Below, one piece after another: positions 16,608 through 24,424 of a stretch of DNA of 64,000 bases. The DNA comes from Candidatus Latescibacterota bacterium (GTDB taxonomy: Bacteria; Latescibacterota; UBA2968; UBA8231), in assembly GCA_022819745.1 (NCBI GenBank), contig JAJEGS010000006.1, forward strand, positions 1 to 64,000, read 5' to 3'. Made by a program: the position numbers and the translations under genes. Below the pieces are notes generated by a model. It had not been told where the DNA came from and ran no database searches. It worked only from the letters and a program-made list of their open reading frames with translations. Every line of letters begins with the position of its first letter. Within the stretch, counting starts at the first letter, position 1.

Positions 16608-18784
16608 GCCCAAAAAATGGAGTTCCCCACTTTGCCGGTGAAGTAATCTATGACCAACCACAGGCCATTACACGAAACCTGCCCGCAGATCAGCCCCAAA
16701 AAAAACATCTGACTGCGGCGATACAAGGCCACCCCGCCAAAGCGCATGATCAGTTTTTTAATAAACCAAGCCAAGAACACGCTAAACCACACGTAGTTGA
16801 GCATGCCGTTGGCCCCGATGGGAAAGCCGATGGGATGCACCGGCCACCAAGGCAGGCGCTGCCGCGCCCACATCATCACTCCCATCACCAGTGCGCCACC
16901 GGACAAAAACCCTACCCCCGGCCAATGTATGCCCGTTGGCTCTAGGTTGCGGAGCGCGTTGTTGTACGCGGTTTCGGGCGCGCCTTTAAAAAACCAACTA
17001 TTGAGGTTCACTCCGCCGTGCTGATAGGCCATGTGGAAAATCATCCAAAACGCACCGAGAGCACCAATAAAGAGCGCGAGAATAATAGCCCAAAACACCA
17101 GCCTCCGCAGCCGCGGCTCCATCTCCTCGATCAGCTTGAGGGCGTTGGTGCAAGTGGCCATGACGAACACCCGCACATCCGCGCCCCACATATAGGCCAA
17201 CGACAAGTTCCACACTCCGATCCGGGTCACTAAGTCGGTCCCCAGTCCCAGAATCACCAAGTCGGGTGCCGTCATCGGGGCGCGCACGGCCGCTAGACCG
17301 GCTTCGGCGACGATCCGCGTAATCCCCAGAAAGATGAGCAAGGCCAAGACGACAAAAACAAACGCTACCCACAGCGGCGTCCCCATGACCCACAGCCAGC
17401 ACGACATGATTAAGACCCCACCCACCGCACCGAAAAAAGACCAGCGATAGGACATGATCTCATCCCCGTCCTCCACTTCTGGTGCCAAGCCGAGAGCCTT
17501 TTTACACACATTGCCAAAGTGTTCCCTGCCCACCCACAAGCCAACCGCAACCATCGCTAGCAAGGCTCCGACCCCTTGATAGGCCATCAGGGGAAAATCG
17601 GCCACGCCAAAGGTGACCTTCTGCTCGGACGTCACGCCAGCGACTGCGAAGAACTCCTTTTCAAACTTGGCCAAGAGGTGAAAAAACCAGATACCAGCCG
17701 CAATATTGGCATTGATGAAGTACGAAAAGCCGACGATGGCAAAGCTGACGGTCACTTGTAAGGTCTGCTTGCCCACTAAAGGTATCCATTTAGTCAGGAC
17801 AAAGACCGGAAAAGCCGGGTCGTAGCGATGCAGGGCCTTCAAGCTGCCAAAAAAAATCGGCACCATAAAACCGGCCCACATGGCCGGCTGGCAAAAAAAG
17901 GTATTGATCTTAAACCCGCGTTCCTCTCCCCGCACCATCGCCAAGCCCACCTGCGTGATCGGATAGGGCAATCGCTCGCGCTCCATCCACTGCCGACGGA
18001 TGATAACCGCTACCGACACCATGGTCACGTATAGCGCCAAAAGAAAAACTGCCCACCAGCACAAAGGCTCTACCCACGCCGCGTAGGGAATCGCCTCCCC
18101 GGGTGCCAACCCTTCGTAAAAGGTCTTGCTATCGCTCCCGTCGTTGACTAGGACTTCTCGCGCGGAAAAATGGGGGAAGAGCATTTCCTGCCACTTGTTT
18201 TCTGGCGAGGCAAAGTAAAACACCGCCGTAATCATCGGCAGGATTTGTTCGCTCAGGCCCATAGTGCAGAGAGCCGAGACGATCAACAGCATGACGTACA
18301 CGAGAATCAGCTCGGCCCGGTTGAGGACCAAGCTCCACCCGAAAGAGACCAATACCATATTGAGCAGGGATGAGGCGACGATGAAGCTGGCAAAGAAAAA
18401 GCCCGGGGCAAAAGGATCGAGCGGAGCCACCCAGCCATAGTAGAAGCCATAGAGCGCACACGAGACCAAGGCCCAAACCACCGCACCCGACGGACTAGCA
18501 GCGACCTTGAACAGCACATTGAGCAGCCCAATGAGGACGAGAAACAAAAAAATGGCCCCGGGCGTGCTGAAGTCCAAGGCCATGTAAGAGCCGCGGATAA
18601 TCATGTTGCCGTACGGAGCGCCAACGGCGAGAAAAAAGCTGAGAAACGCGCCCACCCAAAACGCACGCATGGTTAGCTGCTGGGTACCGGGCGGGGCTAG
18701 AAGGGCCTGATCGCGCCCGGCAAGGTGGTCTAGGTAGTGAGTCGGCAAGCGTCTTAGCAAGTAGAGCCCCTTACTGTATCGCAA
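16604..18784 (-). CDS. OPT-like (DUF6785-type) integral membrane transporter
   Basis: The 726-residue protein has about 14-16 hydrophobic segments with the look of the oligopeptide-transporter-like DUF6785/6784 group: a long N-terminal helix bundle, RERLPYPITQVGLAM between helices, and a late WMIFHMAYQHGGVNLNSWFF segment. Substrate is unknown; peptides, siderophores or metal chelates are carried by true OPT members. It is the first gene of a coupled trio, ending ATGA into the M28-like/FtsX gene. The start is TTG at 18784 with no ribosome-binding site; a promoter-like pair lies just upstream. A later ATG at 18670 is an alternative, also without a good ribosome-binding site. Confidence 0.72.
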   Translation of the reverse strand: MRYSKGLYLLRRLPTHYLDHLAGRDQALLAPPGTQQLTMRAFWVGAFLSFFLAVGAPYGNMIIRGSYMALDFSTPGAIFLFLVLIGLLNVLFKVAASPSGAVVWALVSCALYGFYYGWVAPLDPFAPGFFFASFIVASSLLNMVLVSFGWSLVLNRAELILVYVMLLIVSALCTMGLSEQILPMITAVFYFASPENKWQEMLFPHFSAREVLVNDGSDSKTFYEGLAPGEAIPYAAWVEPLCWWAVFLLALYVTMVSVAVIIRRQWMERERLPYPITQVGLAMVRGEERGFKINTFFCQPAMWAGFMVPIFFGSLKALHRYDPAFPVFVLTKWIPLVGKQTLQVTVSFAIVGFSYFINANIAAGIWFFHLLAKFEKEFFAVAGVTSEQKVTFGVADFPLMAYQGVGALLAMVAVGLWVGREHFGNVCKKALGLAPEVEDGDEIMSYRWSFFGAVGGVLIMSCWLWVMGTPLWVAFVFVVLALLIFLGITRIVAEAGLAAVRAPMTAPDLVILGLGTDLVTRIGVWNLSLAYMWGADVRVFVMATCTNALKLIEEMEPRLRRLVFWAIILALFIGALGAFWMIFHMAYQHGGVNLNSWFFKGAPETAYNNALRNLEPTGIHWPGVGFLSGGALVMGVMMWARQRLPWWPVHPIGFPIGANGMLNYVWFSVFLAWFIKKLIMRFGGVALYRRSQMFFLGLICGQVSCNGLWLVIDYFTGKVGNSIFWA

Positions 18785-18793
18785 CAGCGTGTT

Positions 18794-18822
18794 ATAATAA
18801 GCAGCTTAACCGATTGGGACAA
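18794..18822 (-). promoter_or_regulatory. Likely promoter of the OPT / M28-FtsX / OPT-PDZ transcript
   Basis: On the minus strand TTGTCC (18822-18817) and TATTAT (18799-18794) are separated by 17 bases. Transcription would begin about 8-10 bases before the TTG start, giving an almost leaderless message, which fits the missing ribosome-binding site. Confidence 0.4.
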
Positions 18823-18865
18823 CGAGAGTTGACGGCATTGGCATTTAGGGGCTTCTTTTTTGTGT

Positions 18866-19993
18866 ATGGAACTCGACTTTCTCCATATCGCCAAGCCGCT
18901 CATCAGCGTCCCGACAGCCCCTTTCCACGAACATTTTGCCTTCGGCATCGCGCGCGCATTCGCAGCCGCGCGGCCTCCAATCCAAGTACTCCACGACCGC
19001 TGTGGCAACAGCTTGCTGCTCTACGACAGCGGGAGGCAACAGGAAGAGGACGAATTCATCGTCTTAACTGCCCACCTCGACCACCCCGGCTTAGCGTGGA
19101 GGACCTCACAGGGGTCAGGCCGAGCACTATTTGAGATACTCGGCGGCGTCGAGCTGGAAAAGGCGCTAGCGACGGGCGTGCGCCTATTCGACCTGAATCG
19201 CCCGGCTACCCAGCGCGGAGTCCCCGGGACCATCGTCCGCACGGTGGAAGCAGCAGGGACGCGCTATCCTCTAGTTGAAGTAGCCACAGCACGCGACAGC
19301 CCCCAAGGGCCGGGGACCTTTGCGATGTGGGATTTGCCGGCCTTTCGGGTGCGGGGTCGGCGCTTGCACGGACGGGCGATCGACGATTTGGCCGGCGCGG
19401 CCGTGGCGTTGTGCGTCTTGGATTCCTTGGTTCGCCAGCAAGCCTCGGTCCGCCTCGGCGTCTTGCTCACGCGTGCGGAAGAGGTGGGTTTCGTGGGTAT
19501 GCTCGCCGCGCTGGAGGCTGGGTTCTTGCCGCGACGTGCGCTCTACATCAACATCGAGTGCTCCAGTGTGGCGGCTGGAGCCGTGCTGGGCGCGGGGCCG
19601 ATTTTGCGGGTGGGCGACCGGCTCTGGATTTTTGACCCAGACATCAGCGGCGGGATGGCTGCACTGGCTGACGAATTGGCCGCCCAGCAGCCCCCTTTCC
19701 GCTATCAACGCAAGCTGATGGACAGCGGTGCTTGCGAAGCCACCCCGCTTATGCAGGCCGATTATCGCACAGGTGCAGTGGCCCTACCCCTCGGCAACTA
19801 TCACAACTCAGGGCCGGGCGCACAATTGGCCCCAGAGTACATCCACCTCGACGATGCCAACGGGCTAGTGCACCTGCTCGTCCACGTAGCCCAGCGCGGC
19901 ATTGGCACGGGGCTAGCGCATTCGGCCGTCGCGCTCGACTCCATGCTCGCCAGCCGCCTAGCGCACTACCGCGACCGCCTACTCCCCCTGTAG
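18866..19993 (+). CDS. M42-family-like aminopeptidase
   Basis: The 375-residue enzyme shows the co-catalytic zinc motifs of M42/M20-type peptidases in order: TAHLDHPG (His and Asp ligands), GRAIDDLAGAAVAL (bridging Asp), LTRAEEVGFVGM (catalytic Glu and ligand Glu), INIECSS (acidic ligand) and GNYHNSGPGAQ (final His). M42 enzymes are cytoplasmic, often tetrahedral, aminopeptidases that finish peptide breakdown. A TTG at 18860 has a better-spaced AGGGG (18847-18850), so the true start may be there; the ATG at 18866 is the conservative choice. It is divergent from the OPT-like trio, consistent with use of imported peptides, but this is inference. Confidence 0.8.
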   Translation: MELDFLHIAKPLISVPTAPFHEHFAFGIARAFAAARPPIQVLHDRCGNSLLLYDSGRQQEEDEFIVLTAHLDHPGLAWRTSQGSGRALFEILGGVELEKALATGVRLFDLNRPATQRGVPGTIVRTVEAAGTRYPLVEVATARDSPQGPGTFAMWDLPAFRVRGRRLHGRAIDDLAGAAVALCVLDSLVRQQASVRLGVLLTRAEEVGFVGMLAALEAGFLPRRALYINIECSSVAAGAVLGAGPILRVGDRLWIFDPDISGGMAALADELAAQQPPFRYQRKLMDSGACEATPLMQADYRTGAVALPLGNYHNSGPGAQLAPEYIHLDDANGLVHLLVHVAQRGIGTGLAHSAVALDSMLASRLAHYRDRLLPL

Positions 19994-20015
19994 CAGTAGG
20001 CACTCCGCAACCTTC

Positions 20016-23000
20016 TTACTGACCTGAAACTATAGCAGCAAGTCGCCAGAGCAGGACCGTGCCATCCCCTGACCCGGATGCCAGCAGTGTGCCGTCCGGA
20101 GAAAACGATACGGACCTGACCCACGTATGCCCTTGCAGGGTGGCTAGCTGACTACCACTCGATACGTCCCAAAAGATTACCTCGGAACCCCGTCCCCCGG
20201 ACGCCAGCAGTGTACCGTCCGGGGAAAACGACGCGAATTCGACCCACTCCGTATGCCCTTGCAGAGTGGCTAACTGACTGCCACTCGATACGTCCCAAAG
20301 GATAATCGTCCCGTCCCGTCCCCCGGCCGCCAACATGGAGCCATCCGGAGAAAACGATACGAATTCGACCACAGAGGTATGTCCTTGTAGGGTGACCAAC
20401 GGACTACCACTCGATACGTCCCAAAGAATTACTTTGCCGTCCACTTTCCCGAACGCCACTATGGCGTCGGCCGGAGAAAAGGACACGGACCAAACTCTAT
20501 CCGTATCCTCTTGCAGGGTGGCCAGTTGACTAAGACTCGATACGTCCCAAAGAATCACATCGTTGTCCTGTCCCCCAGACACCAGCAGCGAACCGTCCGG
20601 GGAAAACGACACCGGACCTTCTCCTTGTAGGAAGCCCAGTTGACTGCGACTCGATACGTCCCAAAGAACGATATCACCCCACCACCCTCCGGCTGCCAAC
20701 ATAGAGCCATCCGGAGAAAACGACACCAGACTGCCCCCGTACAGGGTAGTCAGTTGACTGCGACTCGATACGTCCCAAAGAACGATGTCAAACCCCCATC
20801 CGGCTGCCAACACAGAGCCATCCGGAGAAAACGATACGGAAGAAACCCCAGACGTATGCCCTTGCAGAGAGGCTAGCTGAATGCGATTCGCTACGTCCCA
20901 AAGAACCACATCGTCGTCCCGCCCCCTGGACACCAGCAGCGAACCATCCGGAGCAAATAACACCGGACCTCCTCCTTGCAGGGTGGCCAGGCGACTGCGA
21001 CTCGCCACGTCCCAAAGAACGATGTCGGATCCTCCCTCGGACGCCAGCATGGAGCCATCCGGGGAAAAAGACACGGAAGAAATCCCATACTCATGTCCTT
21101 CCAAAGTGGCCAGGCGACTCTCGCTCCATACATCCCAAAGGATTACCCTATTATCCCTTGACCCGGACGCCAGCATGGAGCCGTCCGGAGAAAAAGACAC
21201 GGAAGAAACCCCAGATAGATGCCCTTCCAAAGTGGCTAGCTGACTATCACTCCATACATCCCAAAGGATTACCGTGCGGTCCCCGGAACCAGACGCCAGC
21301 ATGGAGCCATCCGAAGAAAACGACACGGAAGAAACCCAAGCCGCATGTCCTTCTAGGGTGGTTAGTTGACTGCGACTCTCTACGTCCCAAAGGATCACCG
21401 TGCCATCCCCAGAACCAGACGCTAGCATGGAGCCATCCGAAGAAAACGATACCGAAAAAACCCGCCGGCTATGTCCTTCTAGGGTGGTTAGTTGACTGCG
21501 ACTCGCTACATCCCAAAGGATCACCGTGCCGTCCCCGGAACCAGACGCCAGCACCGAGCCATCTGGAGAAAAAGACACCGAAAAAATCCCGCCCATATCC
21601 CCGGCGAGAAGCGCCAATTCACGGTAGGTTTCTACGTCGTACAGCCAGATACCAATGCTACCAGCCACTGCTAGTACCTGCCCATCAGGCGAGAACGCCA
21701 CCGCCTCAACGCTTCCTTTTCCCAAGCGGACGAGGGCTCCTTCCGGCAAATGCCACGTTGTATAGTCGGCGACTTCCAAGCCATCTGTAGAAGCAATATC
21801 GCCGCCTTCCTCCCGAAGCTCCATCACGTAAATTTTGCTGTCGCGCCCGGAATAAAAAACAATGTGGCGGCCATCGGGCGAAAACGAAGGGGAGCTATCC
21901 CATGCCGCGTGGTGGGTCAAGCGGGTCGGATTGCTGCCATCCGAACCCATCACGTAAATCTCCCGATTGTCGTCGCGGTCGGACTCAAAGGCGATGTGGC
22001 GACCATCGGGTGAAAATGAGGGAGAAAAGTCGCCAGCCGGGTCGTCGGTTAGTCGACGCGGGTTGTTGCCGTCCGCATCCATCACGTATATCTCGAAGTT
22101 GCCATCGCGCTTGGACACAAAGGCGATATGGCGACCATCGGGTGAAAACGAGGGCGACCTGTCGACAGCCGGGTCGTCGGTTAATCGGCGCAGGTTGCTG
22201 CCATCGGAATCCATCACGTAAAGCTCGAAGTTGCCGTCGCGCTCGGACACGAAGGCGATATGGCGACCATCGGGCGACCAAGAAGGTCGCCAGTCGTCGG
22301 CTGGGTGGTCGGTCAGCCGGGTCAGATTGTTGCCATCGGAATCCATCACGTAAAGCTCGAAGTTGCCGTCGCGCTCGGACACAAAGGCAATGTGGCGGCT
22401 ATCGGGTGAAAACGAGGGAGACCAGTCGTCGGCTGGGTGGTCGGTCAAGCGGGTCAGATTGCTGCCATCGGAATCCATCACGTAAAGCTCAAAGTTGCCG
22501 TCGCGCTCGTCGCGGTGAGATACGAAAGCGATGTGGCGACCATCGGGCGACCAAGAGGGGGAGCTGTCCCATCCTGAGTGGTCGGTCAAGCGGCGTAAGG
22601 CCCCGGCTACCAAGGTCTCGCCACCCACTGCCTGCCCAATCCCCGGCGGCAGTGACGGATCGGACGGATTGGCACTATAGGCCGCAAGCAGCAGCACGTC
22701 GGCGGTCGTAAGCTGGCCATCGGCATCGACATCGCCCAGACTGATATCGCCGTTGTTCGGCGGCGCAATCGACGAATCAATAAGATATAATGCTACCGCC
22801 AGCGCATCGGCCAGATCCACTTGGCCATCGGCATTGACATCGCCCAAAAGTCCGCCGGTCAGCACCTTCGCCCGTGGCGCACCATCCAGCGTCTCCACCA
22901 CGATCTCCACCGGCACCGTCCCCACGCGAAAATCCGCCTCTACGTAGGTCGCCAAGCCCGCACCCACCACGGCCAGACCATACTTCCGACCCGCCGCAGC

Positions 23001-23555
23001 CGTTGGGAGCGTCGCGGCTGGAGCCACACCAGCCGCCACACCAGCCTGTCCATCAATGAGTGCCATCCGCCGCGTATGCTGCTGCCCAGCCGCGGTCAGC
23101 CGGTACATATACACCCCAGCGGCCACCGCCTGCCCAGCCGAATTCGTCGCGTCCCAAACCGCCACGTAAAAACCTGCCGACCGCTCCTCATCAACCAGCG
23201 TCGCAACCCGCTGCCCCAGCACATTAAACACCTCCAGCCGCACTTGCGCCGCTGCCGGCAATTGATACGGAATAATCGTCGAGGGATTGAACGGATTCGG
23301 ATAATTCTGCCCCAGCGCAAATCCCTGCGGCAGCGCCGACCCACCTAACGACGCCAGCGCAAAATAGCCTTCTACATCGGTCGTCGCCCGCGCCACTGGC
23401 CCGCGCCGCAAATCGGTCAGATCAAACACCAGCACCTGCGCCGCTGCCACCGCTTGACCCGAAGCAAGACGCACCCGGCCCTCCACCAACGGCTCGGCAA
23501 CCGCAGGGGCCGACAACGCCAGCCCAACCAAAACGGCGACTAATTTCTGCATCAT
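20016..23555 (-). CDS. Secreted multi-propeller protein: FlgD-like, dockerin-like, 6 PD40 and 14 WD40 repeats
   Basis: The 1179-residue protein starts with a signal peptide (to about 20). A short regulatory-like beta domain (about 22-75) and a FlgD-like domain with GQNYPNPFNPSTIIPYQLP (about 80-168) follow. Two dockerin-like calcium loops come next (GDVNADGQVDLADALAV near 238, GDVDADGQLTTADVLLL near 274), then six PD40 repeats (LTDxP...SPSFSPDGRHIAFVSxRDGNFELYVMD) and fourteen WD40 repeats (SVSFSPDGSMLASGSGDGTV then ILWDV). Fourteen equals two seven-bladed propellers, and six fits a TolB-like one. It is probably secreted or surface-bound and serves binding rather than catalysis. The FlgD-like domain, usually C-terminal, is near the N-terminus. 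It begins 80 bases after the SDR gene, behind two overlapping hairpins. Confidence 0.85.
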   Translation of the reverse strand: MMQKLVAVLVGLALSAPAVAEPLVEGRVRLASGQAVAAAQVLVFDLTDLRRGPVARATTDVEGYFALASLGGSALPQGFALGQNYPNPFNPSTIIPYQLPAAAQVRLEVFNVLGQRVATLVDEERSAGFYVAVWDATNSAGQAVAAGVYMYRLTAAGQQHTRRMALIDGQAGVAAGVAPAATLPTAAAGRKYGLAVVGAGLATYVEADFRVGTVPVEIVVETLDGAPRAKVLTGGLLGDVNADGQVDLADALAVALYLIDSSIAPPNNGDISLGDVDADGQLTTADVLLLAAYSANPSDPSLPPGIGQAVGGETLVAGALRRLTDHSGWDSSPSWSPDGRHIAFVSHRDERDGNFELYVMDSDGSNLTRLTDHPADDWSPSFSPDSRHIAFVSERDGNFELYVMDSDGNNLTRLTDHPADDWRPSWSPDGRHIAFVSERDGNFELYVMDSDGSNLRRLTDDPAVDRSPSFSPDGRHIAFVSKRDGNFEIYVMDADGNNPRRLTDDPAGDFSPSFSPDGRHIAFESDRDDNREIYVMGSDGSNPTRLTHHAAWDSSPSFSPDGRHIVFYSGRDSKIYVMELREEGGDIASTDGLEVADYTTWHLPEGALVRLGKGSVEAVAFSPDGQVLAVAGSIGIWLYDVETYRELALLAGDMGGIFSVSFSPDGSVLASGSGDGTVILWDVASRSQLTTLEGHSRRVFSVSFSSDGSMLASGSGDGTVILWDVESRSQLTTLEGHAAWVSSVSFSSDGSMLASGSGDRTVILWDVWSDSQLATLEGHLSGVSSVSFSPDGSMLASGSRDNRVILWDVWSESRLATLEGHEYGISSVSFSPDGSMLASEGGSDIVLWDVASRSRLATLQGGGPVLFAPDGSLLVSRGRDDDVVLWDVANRIQLASLQGHTSGVSSVSFSPDGSVLAAGWGFDIVLWDVSSRSQLTTLYGGSLVSFSPDGSMLAAGGWWGDIVLWDVSSRSQLGFLQGEGPVSFSPDGSLLVSGGQDNDVILWDVSSLSQLATLQEDTDRVWSVSFSPADAIVAFGKVDGKVILWDVSSGSPLVTLQGHTSVVEFVSFSPDGSMLAAGGRDGTIILWDVSSGSQLATLQGHTEWVEFASFSPDGTLLASGGRGSEVIFWDVSSGSQLATLQGHTWVRSVSFSPDGTLLASGSGDGTVLLWRLAAIVSGQ
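20040..21640. repeat. Tandem DNA repeats encoding 14 WD40 blades
   Basis: About fourteen units of roughly 111-126 bases recur head to tail, with near-identical runs such as CATCCGGAGAAAACGA and ACTCGATACGTCCCAAAG. The high DNA similarity between neighbouring units suggests recent expansion or gene conversion. Several units (around 20570-21060) are shortened by a few residues. Confidence 0.85.
21830..22600. repeat. Tandem DNA repeats encoding six PD40 blades
   Basis: Six units of about 126-135 bases recur, marked by GGCGACCATCGGGTGAAAA and CATCACGTAAAGCTCGAA runs. They encode TolB-like PD40 blades in the same large protein and are more alike at DNA level than selection on structure alone would need. 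Confidence 0.8.
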
Positions 23556-23597
23556 CGTTCAATCCTATACGATTGAACGATCCGAGTTGAGGATCGT
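23554..23597 (-). promoter_or_regulatory. Two overlapping hairpins at the start of the multi-propeller gene
   Basis: An 11-bp perfect inverted repeat (23554-23564 with 23571-23581, loop CTATAC) covers the start region. A 7-bp one (23577-23583 with 23591-23597) overlaps it by five bases, so both cannot form at once. The weak AGGA ribosome-binding site lies in the loop and stem of the first hairpin. A translational switch is possible; a terminator is less likely because no T run follows. Confidence 0.5.
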
Positions 23598-23613
23598 CTC
23601 GTTCCTATTCTAT

Positions 23614-23632
23614 TCTGCGTCCATCTGCGGAT
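23614..23632. repeat. Short CATCTGCG-type intergenic repeat, copy 2
   Basis: This 19-base stretch in the 80-base gap between the SDR and multi-propeller genes matches 7424-7442 except at one base. It lies directly 3' of the SDR stop codon region. Confidence 0.5.
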
Positions 23633-23635
23633 CAC

Positions 23636-24412
23636 CTAGACGATGGTCCAGCCCCCATCCACCACCAGCGTGTGACCGGTAATCATCGACGCGGCATCCG
23701 ACGCCAAAAAAATCACCGGTGCCGACATTTCCTCCGGCTCGGCCAAGGCACCGCGCAGCAAATTTTTGGTCTTCACCGCATCGGCAAAGGCTTGGCTTTC
23801 CCGCATCGCGGTTTCGGCCAGCGGCGAGCGGGTCACGGTTGGAGCGACCGCATTGACCCGTATCTGATACTCGGCCCATTCCGCGGCCATAGTCCGCGTC
23901 AGGTTGTTGACTCCGCCCTTGGCACCCGAATAAGGACCGCGCTCTGGTGCGCCGACCACGCCTGCTTGAGAAGAGATATTGATAATATTACCCCCCCCTC
24001 CTTGGGCGATCATCTGCCGCGCGGCAATCTGGCTACAGAAAAACACATTCTTCAAATTGGCATCGACGATCAGGTCGTAGAGCTCTTCGTCGTAGTCGAG
24101 AATTTTGCCGACCTTGTTGTAGCCAGCGTTGTTGACCAGCACGTCAATCCGCCCAAAGTGTGCGACGACCGCAGCCATAAAACGCTCGATAGAGCTTACG
24201 TCCGTCACGTCGAGCTTATGGTAGAAGCACGTCCCGCCGCCAGCTTCAATTTCCGCCGCCAGCGTTTCCAACTCGGCCGTGGTGCGGCTGCCAACGGCGA
24301 GGTGCGCACCCGATTGGGCGCATTCTAACGCAATCGTCCGGCCAATCCCCCGGCCGGCTCCTGTGACAATGACTATTTTGTCCTCTAGACCAAAACGCGC
24401 GAGCGGTGGCAT
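23636..24412 (-). CDS. SDR-family NAD(P)-dependent oxidoreductase
   Basis: The 258-residue protein is a classical short-chain dehydrogenase: cofactor motif VTGAGRGIGRTIA near 20, NNAG in VLVNNAGYNKVG, catalytic Ser in NIISSQAG, the YSGAKGG Tyr-x-x-x-Lys pair, and a C-terminal ITGHTLVVDGGW. Length and motifs match FabG/gluconate-5-dehydrogenase-like enzymes. It lies 12 bases behind the LarA-like gene and is likely the last gene of a small catabolic operon. That context favours a sugar-acid or polyol dehydrogenase over fatty-acid synthesis. The exact substrate cannot be read from sequence. Confidence 0.88.
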   Translation of the reverse strand: MPPLARFGLEDKIVIVTGAGRGIGRTIALECAQSGAHLAVGSRTTAELETLAAEIEAGGGTCFYHKLDVTDVSSIERFMAAVVAHFGRIDVLVNNAGYNKVGKILDYDEELYDLIVDANLKNVFFCSQIAARQMIAQGGGGNIINISSQAGVVGAPERGPYSGAKGGVNNLTRTMAAEWAEYQIRVNAVAPTVTRSPLAETAMRESQAFADAVKTKNLLRGALAEPEEMSAPVIFLASDAASMITGHTLVVDGGWTIV

Positions 24413-24424
24413 TTTCTCTCCTCT

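Noticed and set aside
20040..22711. Regular repeats suggesting a CRISPR array
   Set aside because: Units are about 111-135 bases, fully coding on the minus strand as WD40 and PD40 blades, with no constant repeat and unique spacer pattern.
21158..22711. Long plus-strand frames (210 and 269 codons) opposite the propeller gene
   Set aside because: They are shadows of the repeats, rich in Arg, Ser and Pro, and carry no family motif.
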